Shown here piece by piece: positions 1 through 9,037 of a stretch of DNA of 64,000 nucleotides. The stretch is taken from the NCBI RefSeq assembly GCF_012275575.1, contig NZ_NPIH01000029.1:1-64000 (forward strand), in the 5' to 3' direction. The notes below the pieces were generated by a model. The model was given only the letters and a program-made list of their open reading frames with translations. It was not told where the DNA came from and did no database searches. Origin of the DNA: Paraburkholderia sp. SG-MS1. Lineage in GTDB: Bacteria > Pseudomonadota > Gammaproteobacteria > Burkholderiales > Burkholderiaceae. Within the stretch, counting starts at the first letter, position 1, and every line of letters begins with the position of its first letter. A program made the translations under genes and the position numbers.

Positions 1-892
1 GTCCCGTCCCACGCGCCTGCTGCAAAACATACTCGATAAAAGTCGCGGCAGCGCGCGTGTGATGCCGGTTCGGCATATAGAGCATGTACATGTGCGTGCC
101 GAAGATGCTCAGGCGCCACTCGTCCAGCGCGGTCACCACGTCGCCGCGTTTCAGATCGTCCTGCACCACATAGTCGGGCACGAGTCCCACGCCCAGACCC
201 GCGAGCACCGCCTGACGCAGGAACAAAAAGTTCTCGGAGATGATAGCCGGCTCCAGCAGCACCTCATGCCGCTCGTCGCGCAGATAGGCGGCGACGCGCA
301 ATTGCCGGCCAACCACGGCCGCTGTGATGAGCGGCGCAGTGCGCAGATCGTCCAGCTTCGCGGGCATACCGTGCGTTTGCGCAAACGCCGGCGACGCGCA
401 CGCGACATAGCTCACCGGCCCCATGTCGCGCGCGACCAGATTTTGGGGCGGCTCGGACATGACCCGCACCGCGATATCGACTTCGTCGCGCATCAGGTCC
501 TCGACGCGGTTCTCGAACATCACGTCGAGCACGATGCCCGGATAAAGCCGCTTGAACGCGATCAGCCAGTCGGACATCACGAGCTGACCGTAGCCGCTCG
601 GCACGCTGAGCCGCACGCGCCCCTGCAGGCTCTGCCCGAGCGTTGCGACCGACTCGCGCGCGGCGAGCAGCGCGTTCTGAATCGTGCGGCCATGTTCGTA
701 CAGCTGTAGCCCGATTTCAGTCGGCTCGACCCGGCGCGTGGTGCGTCTGACGAGTTGCAGCCCGATCGAGCGCTCCAGTTGATTCAGGTGATAACTCACG
801 TTCGCGCGGCTCATTTTGAGCCGGCGCGCGGCTTCGCTGAGGTTGCCGGCATCGAGAATGTCCACCAGCAAGGTCAGGGCGTTGACGTCCAT
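1..892 (-). CDS. LysR-family transcriptional regulator (3' end cut by window edge)
   Basis: The first 60 residues form the LysR winged helix-turn-helix (AARRLKMSRANVSYHLNQLE), followed by a typical LysR effector domain with the PSGYGQLVMSDWL region after the hinge. About 297 codons are visible with no stop, so only the last few residues are missing. The ATG at 892 gives the normal LysR N-terminus. The gene diverges from the pimFCD-like operon starting at 1035, the classical LysR-target arrangement, so it probably controls that operon. The inducer cannot be told from sequence. Family assignment is firm; the target is inferred. Confidence 0.93.
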   Translation of the reverse strand, partial: MDVNALTLLVDILDAGNLSEAARRLKMSRANVSYHLNQLERSIGLQLVRRTTRRVEPTEIGLQLYEHGRTIQNALLAARESVATLGQSLQGRVRLSVPSGYGQLVMSDWLIAFKRLYPGIVLDVMFENRVEDLMRDEVDIAVRVMSEPPQNLVARDMGPVSYVACASPAFAQTHGMPAKLDDLRTAPLITAAVVGRQLRVAAYLRDERHEVLLEPAIISENFLFLRQAVLAGLGVGLVPDYVVQDDLKRGDVVTALDEWRLSIFGTHMYMLYMPNRHHTRAAATFIEYVLQQARGTG

Positions 893-903
893 GGCGGCGC
901 CTT

Positions 904-950
904 TGTCAAAGATATTTTGACAGTCTGTCAACCGGGCATGTGATTGTCAA
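904..950. promoter_or_regulatory. Putative LysR operator: overlapping inverted repeats and three TGTCAA copies
   Basis: The gap between the divergent LysR gene and the pim-like operon contains GTCAAA-N5-TTTGAC (905-921) overlapping TTGACA-N3-TGTCAA (917-931). TGTCAA recurs at 904, 926 and 945, about two helical turns apart. This is what a LysR tetramer site covering both promoters would look like. Binding is inferred. Confidence 0.5.
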
Positions 951-1034
951 TGAACCTTGACCGCTCCACAATCGGGACAATGCGCTAGACCCGGCATGCC
1001 TCGAATGCCTCGCTCACAGTCAGGAGACGACATC

Positions 1035-3161
1035 ATGACCCTCGACCCTTCAGCCGACGCCGCCCTCGTTACGCACGAATTGCGCGGCAAGGTGCTGCTC
1101 GTGACCATCGACCACGCGCCGGTCAACGCGCTGTCTGCCGACGTGCGGCGCGGCCTGCTCGCCGCGATCGAAGCCGCCGACGCCGACGCGTCCATTGAAG
1201 CCGTGTTGATTGTCGGCGCGGGGCGCAACTTCATCGCCGGAGCGGATATTCGCGAGTTCGGCAAGCCGCCGGTGCCGCCGGCACTGCCGGACGTGTGCAA
1301 CCGCATCGAAGCGTGCACGAAGCCGGTCGTCGCCGCGATTCATGGCGCGGCGCTCGGCGGCGGACTCGAAGTGGCGCTCGCCGCGCACTACCGGATCGCG
1401 GTGGACGGCGCGAAGCTCGGCCTGCCCGAAGTCCAGCTCGGCCTGCTGCCGGGCGCGGGCGGCACGCAGCGCACACCGCGCCTGATCGGCGCAGCCGCCG
1501 CGCTCGATCTGATCCTCAGCGGCCGGCATACCGACGCGAAGGAAGCGCTCGCCATGGGGCTCGTCGACCGGGTTGGCCGCAGCGGCGACATCCTCGCCGA
1601 AGGGCTCGCGTACACGCACGAACTACTGGCCGCACGCGCCTCGGTGCGCCGCACGCGCGACGCCGCCGCACTCGCCGATCGCGCCGCGAGCCTCGCCACC
1701 GTCGCCACGGCGCGCGCGGAAACCGCGAAGAAGTCGCGCGGCCTGTTCTCGCCGCTGAAGATCGTCGAGGCAGTCGAGGCCGCGATCGAACAGCCTTTCG
1801 ACGACGGACTGCGGCTCGAACGCAAACTGTTCCTGCAATGTATCGACAGCCCGCAGCGCGCCGGCCTGATTCACGCATTCTTTGCCGAGCGCGAAGTGCT
1901 GAAGGCGCCCGAGACGCGCGACGCGAAAGCGCGCGCGCTCGATGCGATCGGCGTGGTGGGCGGCGGCACGATGGGCGCGGGCATCGCGGTCGCGGTGCTC
2001 GACGCCGGTCTGCCGGTGACGATGATCGAACGCGATGATGCGTCGCTCGCACGCGGTCGTGCGCACATCGAAAAAGTCTACGACGGCCTGATCGCCAGGG
2101 GCCGTCTGAGCGCGGAGAAGAAAGCCGACATCATGACCCGCTGGAGCGGCAGCACGTCATACGACGCCCTCGCCGCGGCCGACCTCGTGATCGAAGCCGT
2201 GTTTGAAGACCCCGCCGTGAAGCAGGCCGTATTTGCTGAACTCGACCGCGTGTGCAAAGCGGGCGCGGTGCTCGCGACCAACACGTCGTATCTCGACATC
2301 GACGCGCTCGCGGCCAGCATCTCGCGTCCCGCGGACGTCATCGGCCTGCACTTCTTCTCGCCCGCCAACATCATGAAGCTGCTGGAAGTGGTGGTGCCGA
2401 AGCCGGTCAGCGCCGACGTGGTCGCCACGGCGTTCGAGCTCGCGAAGAAGCTGCGCAAGACGCCGGTGCGCGCGGGGGTGTGCGATGGCTTCATCGGCAA
2501 CCGCTTGCTCGCCGTGTATCGCAGCGCCGCCGACGCGATGATGGAAGACGGCGCGTCGCCGTATCAGATCGACGCCGCGGTGCGCGCGTTCGGCTTTCCG
2601 ATGGGCCCGTTTCAGGTGGTCGACCTCGCGGGCGGCGACATCGGCTGGGCCACGCGCAAGCGGCGCGCGGCCACTCGCAACCCCGCCGCGCGCTACGTGC
2701 AGATCGCCGACCGCCTGTGCGAGCGCGGCTGGTTCGGTCAGAAGACCGGGCGTGGCTTTTATCTGTATTCCGAAGGATCGCGCAGCGGCACGCCCGATCC
2801 GGAAGTCGAAGCGATCATCGACGCCGAGCGCGTGCGCGCCGGCATCACGCCGCGCACCTTCTCCGACGAGGAGATCGTGCGCCGCTACATGGCCGCGATG
2901 ATCAACGAAGGCGCCAACGTCGTACACGAAGGCATCGCGCTGCGGCCTCTGGATGTCGACGTGACCTTGCTGTACGGCTACGGTTTTCCGCGCTATCGCG
3001 GTGGTCCGATGAAATACGCGGACATGGTCGGCCTGCCGACAATTCTCGCCGACATCCGCGAGTTTGCTAAAGAAGACCCGCTGTTCTGGCGAGCATCACC
3101 GCTTCTGATCGACCTCGTGCAACGCGGCGCCGATTTCGCGAGCCTGAATCAGCCGGCCTGA
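1035..3161 (+). CDS. pimF: Bifunctional enoyl-CoA hydratase / 3-hydroxyacyl-CoA dehydrogenase (PimF/FadJ-like)
   Basis: A two-domain beta-oxidation protein of 708 aa. The N-terminal crotonase domain carries the oxyanion region HGAALGGGLE (about 103-112) and the two expected catalytic glutamates (E112 and E132, in LPEVQLG). The NAD-binding fold starts near residue 305 (GVVGGGTMGAGIA) and the HAD signature HFFSPANIMKLLE lies near 439. An upstream in-frame start exists at 957, but ATG 1035 is preceded by CAGGAGACG and gives the normal N-terminus. It is followed by two acyl-CoA dehydrogenases in the same direction, as in the pimeloyl-CoA (pim) operon of Rhodopseudomonas, so it likely hydrates and oxidises medium-chain or dicarboxyl acyl-CoAs. 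The pim assignment rests on neighbours; a general FadJ role is possible. Confidence 0.9.
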   Translation: MTLDPSADAALVTHELRGKVLLVTIDHAPVNALSADVRRGLLAAIEAADADASIEAVLIVGAGRNFIAGADIREFGKPPVPPALPDVCNRIEACTKPVVAAIHGAALGGGLEVALAAHYRIAVDGAKLGLPEVQLGLLPGAGGTQRTPRLIGAAAALDLILSGRHTDAKEALAMGLVDRVGRSGDILAEGLAYTHELLAARASVRRTRDAAALADRAASLATVATARAETAKKSRGLFSPLKIVEAVEAAIEQPFDDGLRLERKLFLQCIDSPQRAGLIHAFFAEREVLKAPETRDAKARALDAIGVVGGGTMGAGIAVAVLDAGLPVTMIERDDASLARGRAHIEKVYDGLIARGRLSAEKKADIMTRWSGSTSYDALAAADLVIEAVFEDPAVKQAVFAELDRVCKAGAVLATNTSYLDIDALAASISRPADVIGLHFFSPANIMKLLEVVVPKPVSADVVATAFELAKKLRKTPVRAGVCDGFIGNRLLAVYRSAADAMMEDGASPYQIDAAVRAFGFPMGPFQVVDLAGGDIGWATRKRRAATRNPAARYVQIADRLCERGWFGQKTGRGFYLYSEGSRSGTPDPEVEAIIDAERVRAGITPRTFSDEEIVRRYMAAMINEGANVVHEGIALRPLDVDVTLLYGYGFPRYRGGPMKYADMVGLPTILADIREFAKEDPLFWRASPLLIDLVQRGADFASLNQPA

Positions 3162-3241
3162 GCCGGCCTGTCATTCGATGCCGGCGGGCCGATGCCATAC
3201 TCGTCGCGCCGGCCCGCTCACTCTCTACGGAACAACCCACC

Positions 3242-4450
3242 ATGGACCTGAACTTCACCCCTGAAGAAGAAGCTTTCCGCGCCGAAGTGCAGGCCTTCCT
3301 GCGCGACCGTCTTCCGCAACGCCTCGCCGACAAGGTGCACGGCGGGCGCCGCCTCACGCGCGACGACATGGCCGAATGGCACGCGATCCTGCATGCACAA
3401 GGCTGGCTGGCCAATCACTGGCCGAAGGAATACGGCGGCCCCGGCTGGAACGCAGTGCAGAAGTTCATCTTCGAAAACGAATGCGCGCTGGCCGGCGCGC
3501 CGCGCGTGGTGCCGTTCGGCGTCAATATGCTCGGACCGGTGCTGATCAGATACGGCAGCCTAGCGCAGAAGCAACACTGGCTGCCGCGCATTCTCGATGG
3601 CTCCGACTGGTGGTGCCAAGGCTACTCGGAGCCGGGCGCGGGCTCGGATCTCGCGTCGGTGAAGACCACGGCGGTACGCGGCACGGACGCGCAAGGCGAG
3701 CACTACATCGTCAACGGCCAAAAGACGTGGACCACGCTCGGCCATTACGCGACCATGATTTTTTGCCTCGTGCGCACAGCAACCGACGTGCGCAAACAGG
3801 AGGGCATCAGCTTCCTGCTGATCGACATGAACACGCCGGGCGTCGAAGTGCGCCCGATCATCACGCTCGACGGCGAGCACGAAGTCAACGAAGTGTTTTT
3901 CACCGACGTGCGCGTGCCCGTTTCAAACCTCGTCGGTGAAGAGAACAAGGGCTGGACTTACGCGAAGTATCTGCTCACCTACGAGCGCACGAATATCGCG
4001 GGCGTCGGCTTCTCGGTGGCCGCATTCAACCGGCTGCGCACGATTGCCGCGAAGCAGCTGCGCAACGGCAAACCTCTGGCGCGAGATCCCGCGTTCGCGG
4101 CGCGCATGGCGCGCGTCGAGATCGATCTGGAGAACATGAAGACCACCAACCTGCGCGTAATCGCGGCGGTGGCGGGCGGCGGCGTGCCCGGCGCCGAAAG
4201 TTCGATGCTGAAGATTCGCGGCACCGAGATCCGTCAGGAAATCTCGTCGCTCACGCGTCGCGCGATGGGCGCGTACGCACAGCCGTTCGTCGAGGAAGCG
4301 CTGCATGACGGGTTCGACGGCGTGCCGGTCGGCCCCGACGAAGCTGCGAGCGCCGCTTCGCTTTACTTCAACAATCGCAAGCTGTCGATTTTCGGCGGTT
4401 CGAATGAAATCCAGAAGAACATCATTTCCAAAATGATCCTGGGACTGTAA
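3242..4450 (+). CDS. pimC: Acyl-CoA dehydrogenase, PimC-like large subunit
   Basis: A full-length 402-aa FAD acyl-CoA dehydrogenase. The flavin/substrate motif GYSEPGAGSDLAS is at 127-139 and the C-terminal flavin/dimer motif FGGSNEIQKNIISKMILGL ends the protein. The N-terminal segment with ANHWPKEYGGPGW matches the large subunit of pimeloyl-CoA-type dehydrogenases better than the FadE or Acd classes. It lies 80 bp after pimF and 12 bp before a second, more divergent family member, so the two probably form a heteromeric dehydrogenase. Substrate choice (dicarboxylyl- versus monocarboxylyl-CoA) is inferred from the pair arrangement. Confidence 0.88.
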   Translation: MDLNFTPEEEAFRAEVQAFLRDRLPQRLADKVHGGRRLTRDDMAEWHAILHAQGWLANHWPKEYGGPGWNAVQKFIFENECALAGAPRVVPFGVNMLGPVLIRYGSLAQKQHWLPRILDGSDWWCQGYSEPGAGSDLASVKTTAVRGTDAQGEHYIVNGQKTWTTLGHYATMIFCLVRTATDVRKQEGISFLLIDMNTPGVEVRPIITLDGEHEVNEVFFTDVRVPVSNLVGEENKGWTYAKYLLTYERTNIAGVGFSVAAFNRLRTIAAKQLRNGKPLARDPAFAARMARVEIDLENMKTTNLRVIAAVAGGGVPGAESSMLKIRGTEIRQEISSLTRRAMGAYAQPFVEEALHDGFDGVPVGPDEAASAASLYFNNRKLSIFGGSNEIQKNIISKMILGL

Positions 4451-4462
4451 GAGGCGCACGTC

Positions 4463-5602
4463 ATGAACTTCCAGCACACCGAAGACCGCCGCATGCTGGC
4501 GGATACGTTGAACCGTTTCGTCAGCGAACAATACGGCTTTGAGACGCGCGATCGGATCGCGCGCTCGGCGCAAGGTTTCAGCACGGCGCTGTGGGGCCGC
4601 TTTGCGGAACTCGGCATGATCGGCGCGCTGTTCGATGAAGCGAACGGCGGTTACGGCGGCGGCGGCTTCGACATCGCCGTCGTGTTCGAGAGCCTCGGCC
4701 GGGGCCTCGTGGTCGAGCCGTTTCTCGATACGCTGATCGTCGGCCGGGCCGTCGCGAAGAGCGGCAACGATGCGCAGAAAGGCTTGCTCGGCGAGTTGAT
4801 CGACGGCTCGCGGATCGTCGCGCTGGCGCACGGCGAACCGGATTCTCACTACGAGTTGGCCCGTGTGACGACGCGCGCGCAGCGCGGCGGCGATGGCCCC
4901 GGCGCCTGGCGATTGAGCGGCGCAAAAGCCGTAGTGCAGCATGGCGAGCACGCTTCCGTGTTTCTCGTATCGGCACGCACGAGCGCTGCCGACGATGCGG
5001 AAGACGGCATCACGCTCTTTCTGGTGCCGCGCGACGCGGCAGGCGTCAGCGTGCGCGGCTATCGCAAGATCGATGGCGGGCGCGCGGCGGAAGTCATGTT
5101 CGACGACGTCACGCTCGGCGACGATGCGGTCCTCGGCGTGGCCGGTGAAGGCTTCGCGACGCTCGAATACGCGATCGGCTGCGGCGTGCTCGCGTTGTGC
5201 TCGGAAGCGGTCGGCGCAATGGATGTCGCGAAGGACCACACGCTCGACTACCTGCGCACGCGCAAGCAGTTCGGCGTGCCGATCGGCAGCTTCCAGGCGT
5301 TGCAGCATCGGATGGCCGATCTGTTGCTCGAAATTGAACAGGCGCGCTCGGCGGTGATCAATGCGGCCGCCGCACTTGATGGCGAGCGCCGGGTGCGTGA
5401 GCGTGCGCTATCGGCGGCGAAGTACAGCATCGGCTGGATCGGCGCGCTAGTCGCCGAGGAATGCATTCAGCTTCATGGCGGCATCGGTATGACGTGGGAA
5501 CTGCCGCTCGCTCACTATGCGAAACGCCTTGTGATGATCGATCATCAGCTTGGGGATGAGGATCATCATCTTGAACGGTTTGTCGCGCTGGGGGCGGGGT
5601 GA
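4463..5602 (+). CDS. pimD: Acyl-CoA dehydrogenase, PimD-like small subunit
   Basis: A 379-aa acyl-CoA dehydrogenase family protein starting 12 bp after the previous gene. It has the N-terminal helical domain (GMIGALFDEANGGYGGGGFD) and the C-terminal ECIQLHGGIGMTWELPLAHY segment, but its middle domain diverges from canonical enzymes and the glycine-rich GYSEP motif of its partner is absent. This is typical of the small partner of PimCD-type heteromers. It is the last gene of the operon; a strong hairpin and T-run follow at once. Confidence 0.86.
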   Translation: MNFQHTEDRRMLADTLNRFVSEQYGFETRDRIARSAQGFSTALWGRFAELGMIGALFDEANGGYGGGGFDIAVVFESLGRGLVVEPFLDTLIVGRAVAKSGNDAQKGLLGELIDGSRIVALAHGEPDSHYELARVTTRAQRGGDGPGAWRLSGAKAVVQHGEHASVFLVSARTSAADDAEDGITLFLVPRDAAGVSVRGYRKIDGGRAAEVMFDDVTLGDDAVLGVAGEGFATLEYAIGCGVLALCSEAVGAMDVAKDHTLDYLRTRKQFGVPIGSFQALQHRMADLLLEIEQARSAVINAAAALDGERRVRERALSAAKYSIGWIGALVAEECIQLHGGIGMTWELPLAHYAKRLVMIDHQLGDEDHHLERFVALGAG

Positions 5603-5633
5603 GGGTCGTGTTCGTGTGAGGGATGCGTCAGGG

Positions 5634-5656
5634 GCCGCGGCATCCGCGGCTTTTTT
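5634..5656 (+). terminator. Rho-independent terminator of the pim-like operon
   Basis: A perfect 7-bp stem GCCGCGG / CCGCGGC with a 3-nt CAT loop (5634-5650) is followed directly by six T. It sits 31 bp after the stop of the last acyl-CoA dehydrogenase gene. Confidence 0.9.
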
Positions 5657-5668
5657 CTAACGACGCAT

Positions 5669-5703
5669 ACAAAAGGCCTCACAAGCAGTGCTTGAGAGGC
5701 CTT
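5669..5703 (-). terminator. Terminator belonging to the tRNA-Pro remnant
   Basis: Read on the minus strand, AAGGCCTC pairs with GAGGCCTT and is followed by TTGT. The loop contains a further AAGCA/TGCTT pairing. It lies a few bases after the CCA end of the tRNA remnant, the usual place for a tRNA terminator. It may also work from the plus side as a second stop for the pim-like operon. Confidence 0.75.
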
Positions 5704-5707
5704 GATT

Positions 5708-5786
<79 letters not shown>

Positions 5787-5830
5787 TGGATGCGGGTTGT
5801 GGGGCAATGCGCTAGCCTAACAGAGGTTCA

Positions 5831-5974
5831 CTAGTAAGGCGATTCGTTATGGGCGCGAATCGCGTCGTCCTCGCGAAAATCCTGCCTGAAGACGCCTTTA
5901 CAGGAATAGCAACGCAGCCACGCGTTGCCGCGTTCGGTTCGGTCCACCAATCCGGCGTCCCGGCACCGACCGTT
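5831..5974 (-). pseudogene. Short zinc-ribbon-like remnant
   Basis: An open stretch on the minus strand between two stops encodes a short product with CR-x16-LRCYSCKGVF, the spacing of a small zinc ribbon, ending HNESPY. There is no ATG and the first metal pair is incomplete (one Cys). It lies beside the decayed tRNA and may be the tail of a lost gene. Identity unknown; low confidence. Confidence 0.3.
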
Positions 5975-6125
5975 TTAGCGATCCGCGTCACCTTGCGCAC
6001 GCAGTGAATGGGCGCGCTCCTCGCTTTATGCCTGCCAGGAATGACTGTTATCGACGGCGCCTGCCTTCTTCGAAGAGACGCCGACCTTCATCATTTGCTC
6101 ACCGTCAACCAACAGGAGCAACACG

Positions 6126-6692
6126 ATGAGCACCTTTCAAACCTACACGATCGATAACGCACCGGCCGCATCGAAAGCCAGCCTCGAAGACACGAAGCGC
6201 GCCTTTGGCTTCGTCCCCAACCTGCAGGCTCATATGGCGGAATCGCCCGCTTTGCTGGCCGGTTACTCGGCACTTTGGGACCTGTTTTCGAAGAGCACGC
6301 TGACGCCGCACGAACAGCAGGTCGTCTACCTGACTTCGAACTTCGAGAACAACTGCCACTACTGCATGGCTGGTCACAGCACGCTGGCCAAGATGATCAA
6401 GATGGACGCAGGCGTGATCGCTGCGCTGCGCGCTGGCACGCCGCTGCCGGATGCAAAGCTCGAAGCGCTGCATCGCTTTACGACGCTCGTCGTGCGTGAA
6501 CGGGGCTTCGTTCCGGACGCCGACGTCGACGCGTTCCTTGCCGCTGGCTACACCCGTCAGAACGTCCTCGAAGTGATTCTCGGCGTGGCGACCAAGGTGA
6601 TGAGCAACTACACCAACCATATCGTCCACACCGAACTCGACGGCTTCATGGCCGGTAACGAGTGGGCCAAGCCGGTCGCGGTCGCTGCATAA
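6126..6692 (+). CDS. Carboxymuconolactone decarboxylase family protein (AhpD-like)
   Basis: A 188-aa all-helical protein with the AhpD-type redox motif: C77-x2-C80-x3-H84 in NNCHYCMAGHS. The CxxC plus histidine supports a peroxidase or disulfide-reductase role rather than lactone decarboxylation. An AGGAG site lies 8 bases before the ATG. It heads a same-strand set (crotonase, peroxiredoxin, SDR), so redox protection or oxidation of a common substrate is plausible. The specific substrate is unknown. Confidence 0.85.
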   Translation: MSTFQTYTIDNAPAASKASLEDTKRAFGFVPNLQAHMAESPALLAGYSALWDLFSKSTLTPHEQQVVYLTSNFENNCHYCMAGHSTLAKMIKMDAGVIAALRAGTPLPDAKLEALHRFTTLVVRERGFVPDADVDAFLAAGYTRQNVLEVILGVATKVMSNYTNHIVHTELDGFMAGNEWAKPVAVAA

Positions 6693-6756
6693 GCCATCTT
6701 TGGGCGCTCTCGTGGCTCCCGTCTATTCTCATACCGATACTCACCGAGGCACTGCA

Positions 6757-7533
6757 ATGTCGACGTTCGACCGTTACAACGACGCCTACTCCAACGCCAG
6801 ACTGACACGCACGCCGGACGGCGTGCTCGAAGTCCGGTTCCATACCGACGGCGCGAAGCTCGTCTTCAACGGCCATACTCATGAACAGTTCACCGATATG
6901 TTCCACCAGATTGGCGAAGACCCGGATAACCGGGTGGTCATCCTGACCGGCAGTGGCGACGCGTTCATGGACGCGATGTCGCCGGAAGGTTTTGATTTCT
7001 TCACGCCGCGTGGATACGACAAGATCTTTCGGGAGGGGCGCAAGATCCTGATGAACATCCTGGACATCGAAGTGCCGATGATTGCAGCACTGAACGGTCC
7101 GGTACTGCTGCATTCCGAATACGTTCTGCTGTGCGACATCGTGGTGGCCACGCCCGAGACGGTGTTCCAGGACATGCCGCACGCCGCATTCGGCATCGCT
7201 CCCAACGATGGCGTTCATTTGCTCTGGCCGGAAATGATCGGCAGCATCCGCGGCCGGTACTTCGTGCTCACACAGCAAAGGCTCGATGCCGCCGAGGCGA
7301 AGTCGCTGGGTGTCGTCAATGAGATCGTTCCGGCGGATCAGCTGCTGGGTCGTGCGCATGCCATCGCGGCGACCATTGCGAAACAGCCACCGCTCACCAC
7401 CAAATACACCCGCATCGGCCTGACTCAGCGGCTGCGTCGCGTGATCGACGAAGGCATTGGTTACGGTCTGGCGCTCGAAGGTATTACCGCTGCCGAAGTG
7501 GCGCACGTGGCCGCAGCGCAAAACGCGGCCTGA
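6757..7533 (+). CDS. Crotonase-fold protein resembling 6-oxocamphor hydrolase
   Basis: A 258-aa crotonase-family protein that does not look like a standard enoyl-CoA hydratase. Order and wording of motifs follow 6-oxocamphor hydrolase and related beta-diketone hydrolases: VILTGSGDAF, NGPVLLHSEY (H119), FQDMPHAAFGI (H142) and PNDGVHLLWP (D151). The last His/Asp pair corresponds, from memory, to the hydrolase's His145/Asp154. If so, it cleaves a C-C bond of a cyclic or beta-diketone by a retro-Claisen reaction with no CoA. The ATG at 6757 gives the expected N-terminus. Substrate and CoA independence are inferred. Confidence 0.75.
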   Translation: MSTFDRYNDAYSNARLTRTPDGVLEVRFHTDGAKLVFNGHTHEQFTDMFHQIGEDPDNRVVILTGSGDAFMDAMSPEGFDFFTPRGYDKIFREGRKILMNILDIEVPMIAALNGPVLLHSEYVLLCDIVVATPETVFQDMPHAAFGIAPNDGVHLLWPEMIGSIRGRYFVLTQQRLDAAEAKSLGVVNEIVPADQLLGRAHAIAATIAKQPPLTTKYTRIGLTQRLRRVIDEGIGYGLALEGITAAEVAHVAAAQNAA

Positions 7534-7582
7534 ATTAACTGACTCTTCTATTCCATATTCCCTTTCTCAACGGAGAACACTC

Positions 7583-8254
7583 ATGTCACTGCAGGATAAA
7601 CTCGACGCATTCCGGGCCGACTTCAAAGCTGGCAAGCCGCCATTCAACGCACCGCCGGAAATTCACCCGGTGATGGAGCGCGCGACTGCCGAACTGATTG
7701 CAAGCGGGCAGGCTGGCCGCGCGATCAAGGCCGGCGATCGCGCGCCGCACTTCAACCTGAAAGATCAGGATGGCAACGCGGTCTCTTCCGCGGCGCTGCT
7801 CGTTAAAGGCCCGCTGGTGGTGACCTTCTATCGCGGCGTTTGGTGCCCATACTGCAATATCGAATTGCAGGCGATCAACGAAGTGCTGCCGCAGATTCAG
7901 GCCTACGGCGCGAACGTCGTGGCGATCTCGCCGCAGACGCCGGTCAATAGCCGAAAATCTGTGCGCACCAACGAACTCGGCTTCCCGGTGCTGAGCGACG
8001 TGAACGGTCAGACAGGTGCCGACTTCGGACTGCGCTTCGCGTTGCCCGACTACCTGGTCGACCTGTACAAGAATCTGAAGAACGATCTGCCGGCGTTCAA
8101 CAACGACCCTAGCTGGACCTTGCCGATGCCGGCGCGCTACGTCATCGGACAGGATGGGATCGTGCTGTATTCCGAGGTCAATCCCGATTACACGCGCCGC
8201 CCCGATCCGTCGGACATGTTGCCTGTTCTGGAAAAGGCTACGGCGAAAGCCTGA
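7583..8254 (+). CDS. Peroxiredoxin-like AhpC/TSA-family protein
   Basis: A 223-aa thioredoxin-fold protein of the AhpC/TSA type. The active site is C88-P-Y-C91 in YRGVWCPYCNIEL; the second cysteine three residues on marks the CxxC subfamily rather than classical 2-Cys peroxiredoxins. An extended N-terminal helix of about 50 residues precedes the fold. ATG 7583 follows CGGAGAACACTC. It probably reduces hydroperoxides in the cytoplasm together with the nearby AhpD-like protein; this link is inferred. Confidence 0.85.
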   Translation: MSLQDKLDAFRADFKAGKPPFNAPPEIHPVMERATAELIASGQAGRAIKAGDRAPHFNLKDQDGNAVSSAALLVKGPLVVTFYRGVWCPYCNIELQAINEVLPQIQAYGANVVAISPQTPVNSRKSVRTNELGFPVLSDVNGQTGADFGLRFALPDYLVDLYKNLKNDLPAFNNDPSWTLPMPARYVIGQDGIVLYSEVNPDYTRRPDPSDMLPVLEKATAKA

Positions 8255-8320
8255 GCTTCGCCGGTCACCATGCCGCGCCCGACAACCCGGTGCGGCTTTC
8301 CAATTTTCAGAGAACTTTCG

Positions 8321-9037
8321 ATGACACAGCGTACATTCCTCGTCACCGGCGCGACCAAAGGCATCGGCCTCGCGCTGACGGAACGGTTAATCGCCGACGG
8401 CCATCATGTCGTCGGCCTCGCGCGCGACGCAAGCGATTTCCCAGGTGAACTGGTCCGCGTCGATCTGGCCGACCGCGCCGCAACGGGCGCGGTACTTGAA
8501 GATCTGGTCCGCCGTCATTCGTTTGACGGCGTGGTCAACAATGTTGCACTGGTGCGGCCGCAAGCTCTCGGTGAAGTCGTGCTCGACGATCTCGACGATG
8601 TCCTCGCGCTGAATCTTCATCCGGCGGTGCAGATCGTGCAGGCGCTGCTTGCCGGTATGCGGGCACGCGGCTGGGGGCGGATCGTCAACATTTCCAGCCT
8701 GACGATTCTCGGCATGACACAGCGCACGGCCTATGCCGCAGCCAAGGCGGCGCTCGTGAGTTTCGCGCGCTCATGGGCGCTGGAGTTGGCCGGCACGGGC
8801 ATTACGGTCAATGCTGTCGCGCCCGGTCCGACTGAGACCGTGCTGTTTCGGGCGAACAATCCGCCGGGAAGCGACGGTGAGAAGCGCTATCTGTCCGCAG
8901 TACCTATGGGTCGCTTCGGCCAGCCTCACGAAATTGCCGCGACGATTGAATTTCTGCTTTCTGACGCGGCCGGTTTCATGACCGGTCAGACGCTTTACGT
9001 CGACGGCGGAGCGTCAATCGGCAAGCTCGCTTTCTGA
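8321..9037 (+). CDS. Short-chain dehydrogenase/reductase
   Basis: A 238-aa classical SDR with the NAD(P) motif TGATKGIG at 9-16, an NNVA-like element (VVNNVALV), the catalytic serine in NISSL, the YAAAK active site, and the C-terminal GQTLYVDGG. It lies 66 bp after the peroxiredoxin in the same direction. Its last 24 bases overlap, tail to tail, the end of the convergent LysR gene. Substrate unknown. Confidence 0.9.
   Translation: MTQRTFLVTGATKGIGLALTERLIADGHHVVGLARDASDFPGELVRVDLADRAATGAVLEDLVRRHSFDGVVNNVALVRPQALGEVVLDDLDDVLALNLHPAVQIVQALLAGMRARGWGRIVNISSLTILGMTQRTAYAAAKAALVSFARSWALELAGTGITVNAVAPGPTETVLFRANNPPGSDGEKRYLSAVPMGRFGQPHEIAATIEFLLSDAAGFMTGQTLYVDGGASIGKLAF

Noticed and set aside
3923..5308. 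Long minus-strand open frame opposite the two acyl-CoA dehydrogenase genes
   Set aside because: It mirrors codon positions of the plus-strand genes, is His/Arg-rich and has no family motif; it is a high-GC shadow frame.
6757..7533. Annotation as an ordinary enoyl-CoA hydratase
   Set aside because: The motifs HGAALGGGLE and LPEVQLG type glutamates are absent, and the sequence follows the 6-oxocamphor hydrolase pattern instead.
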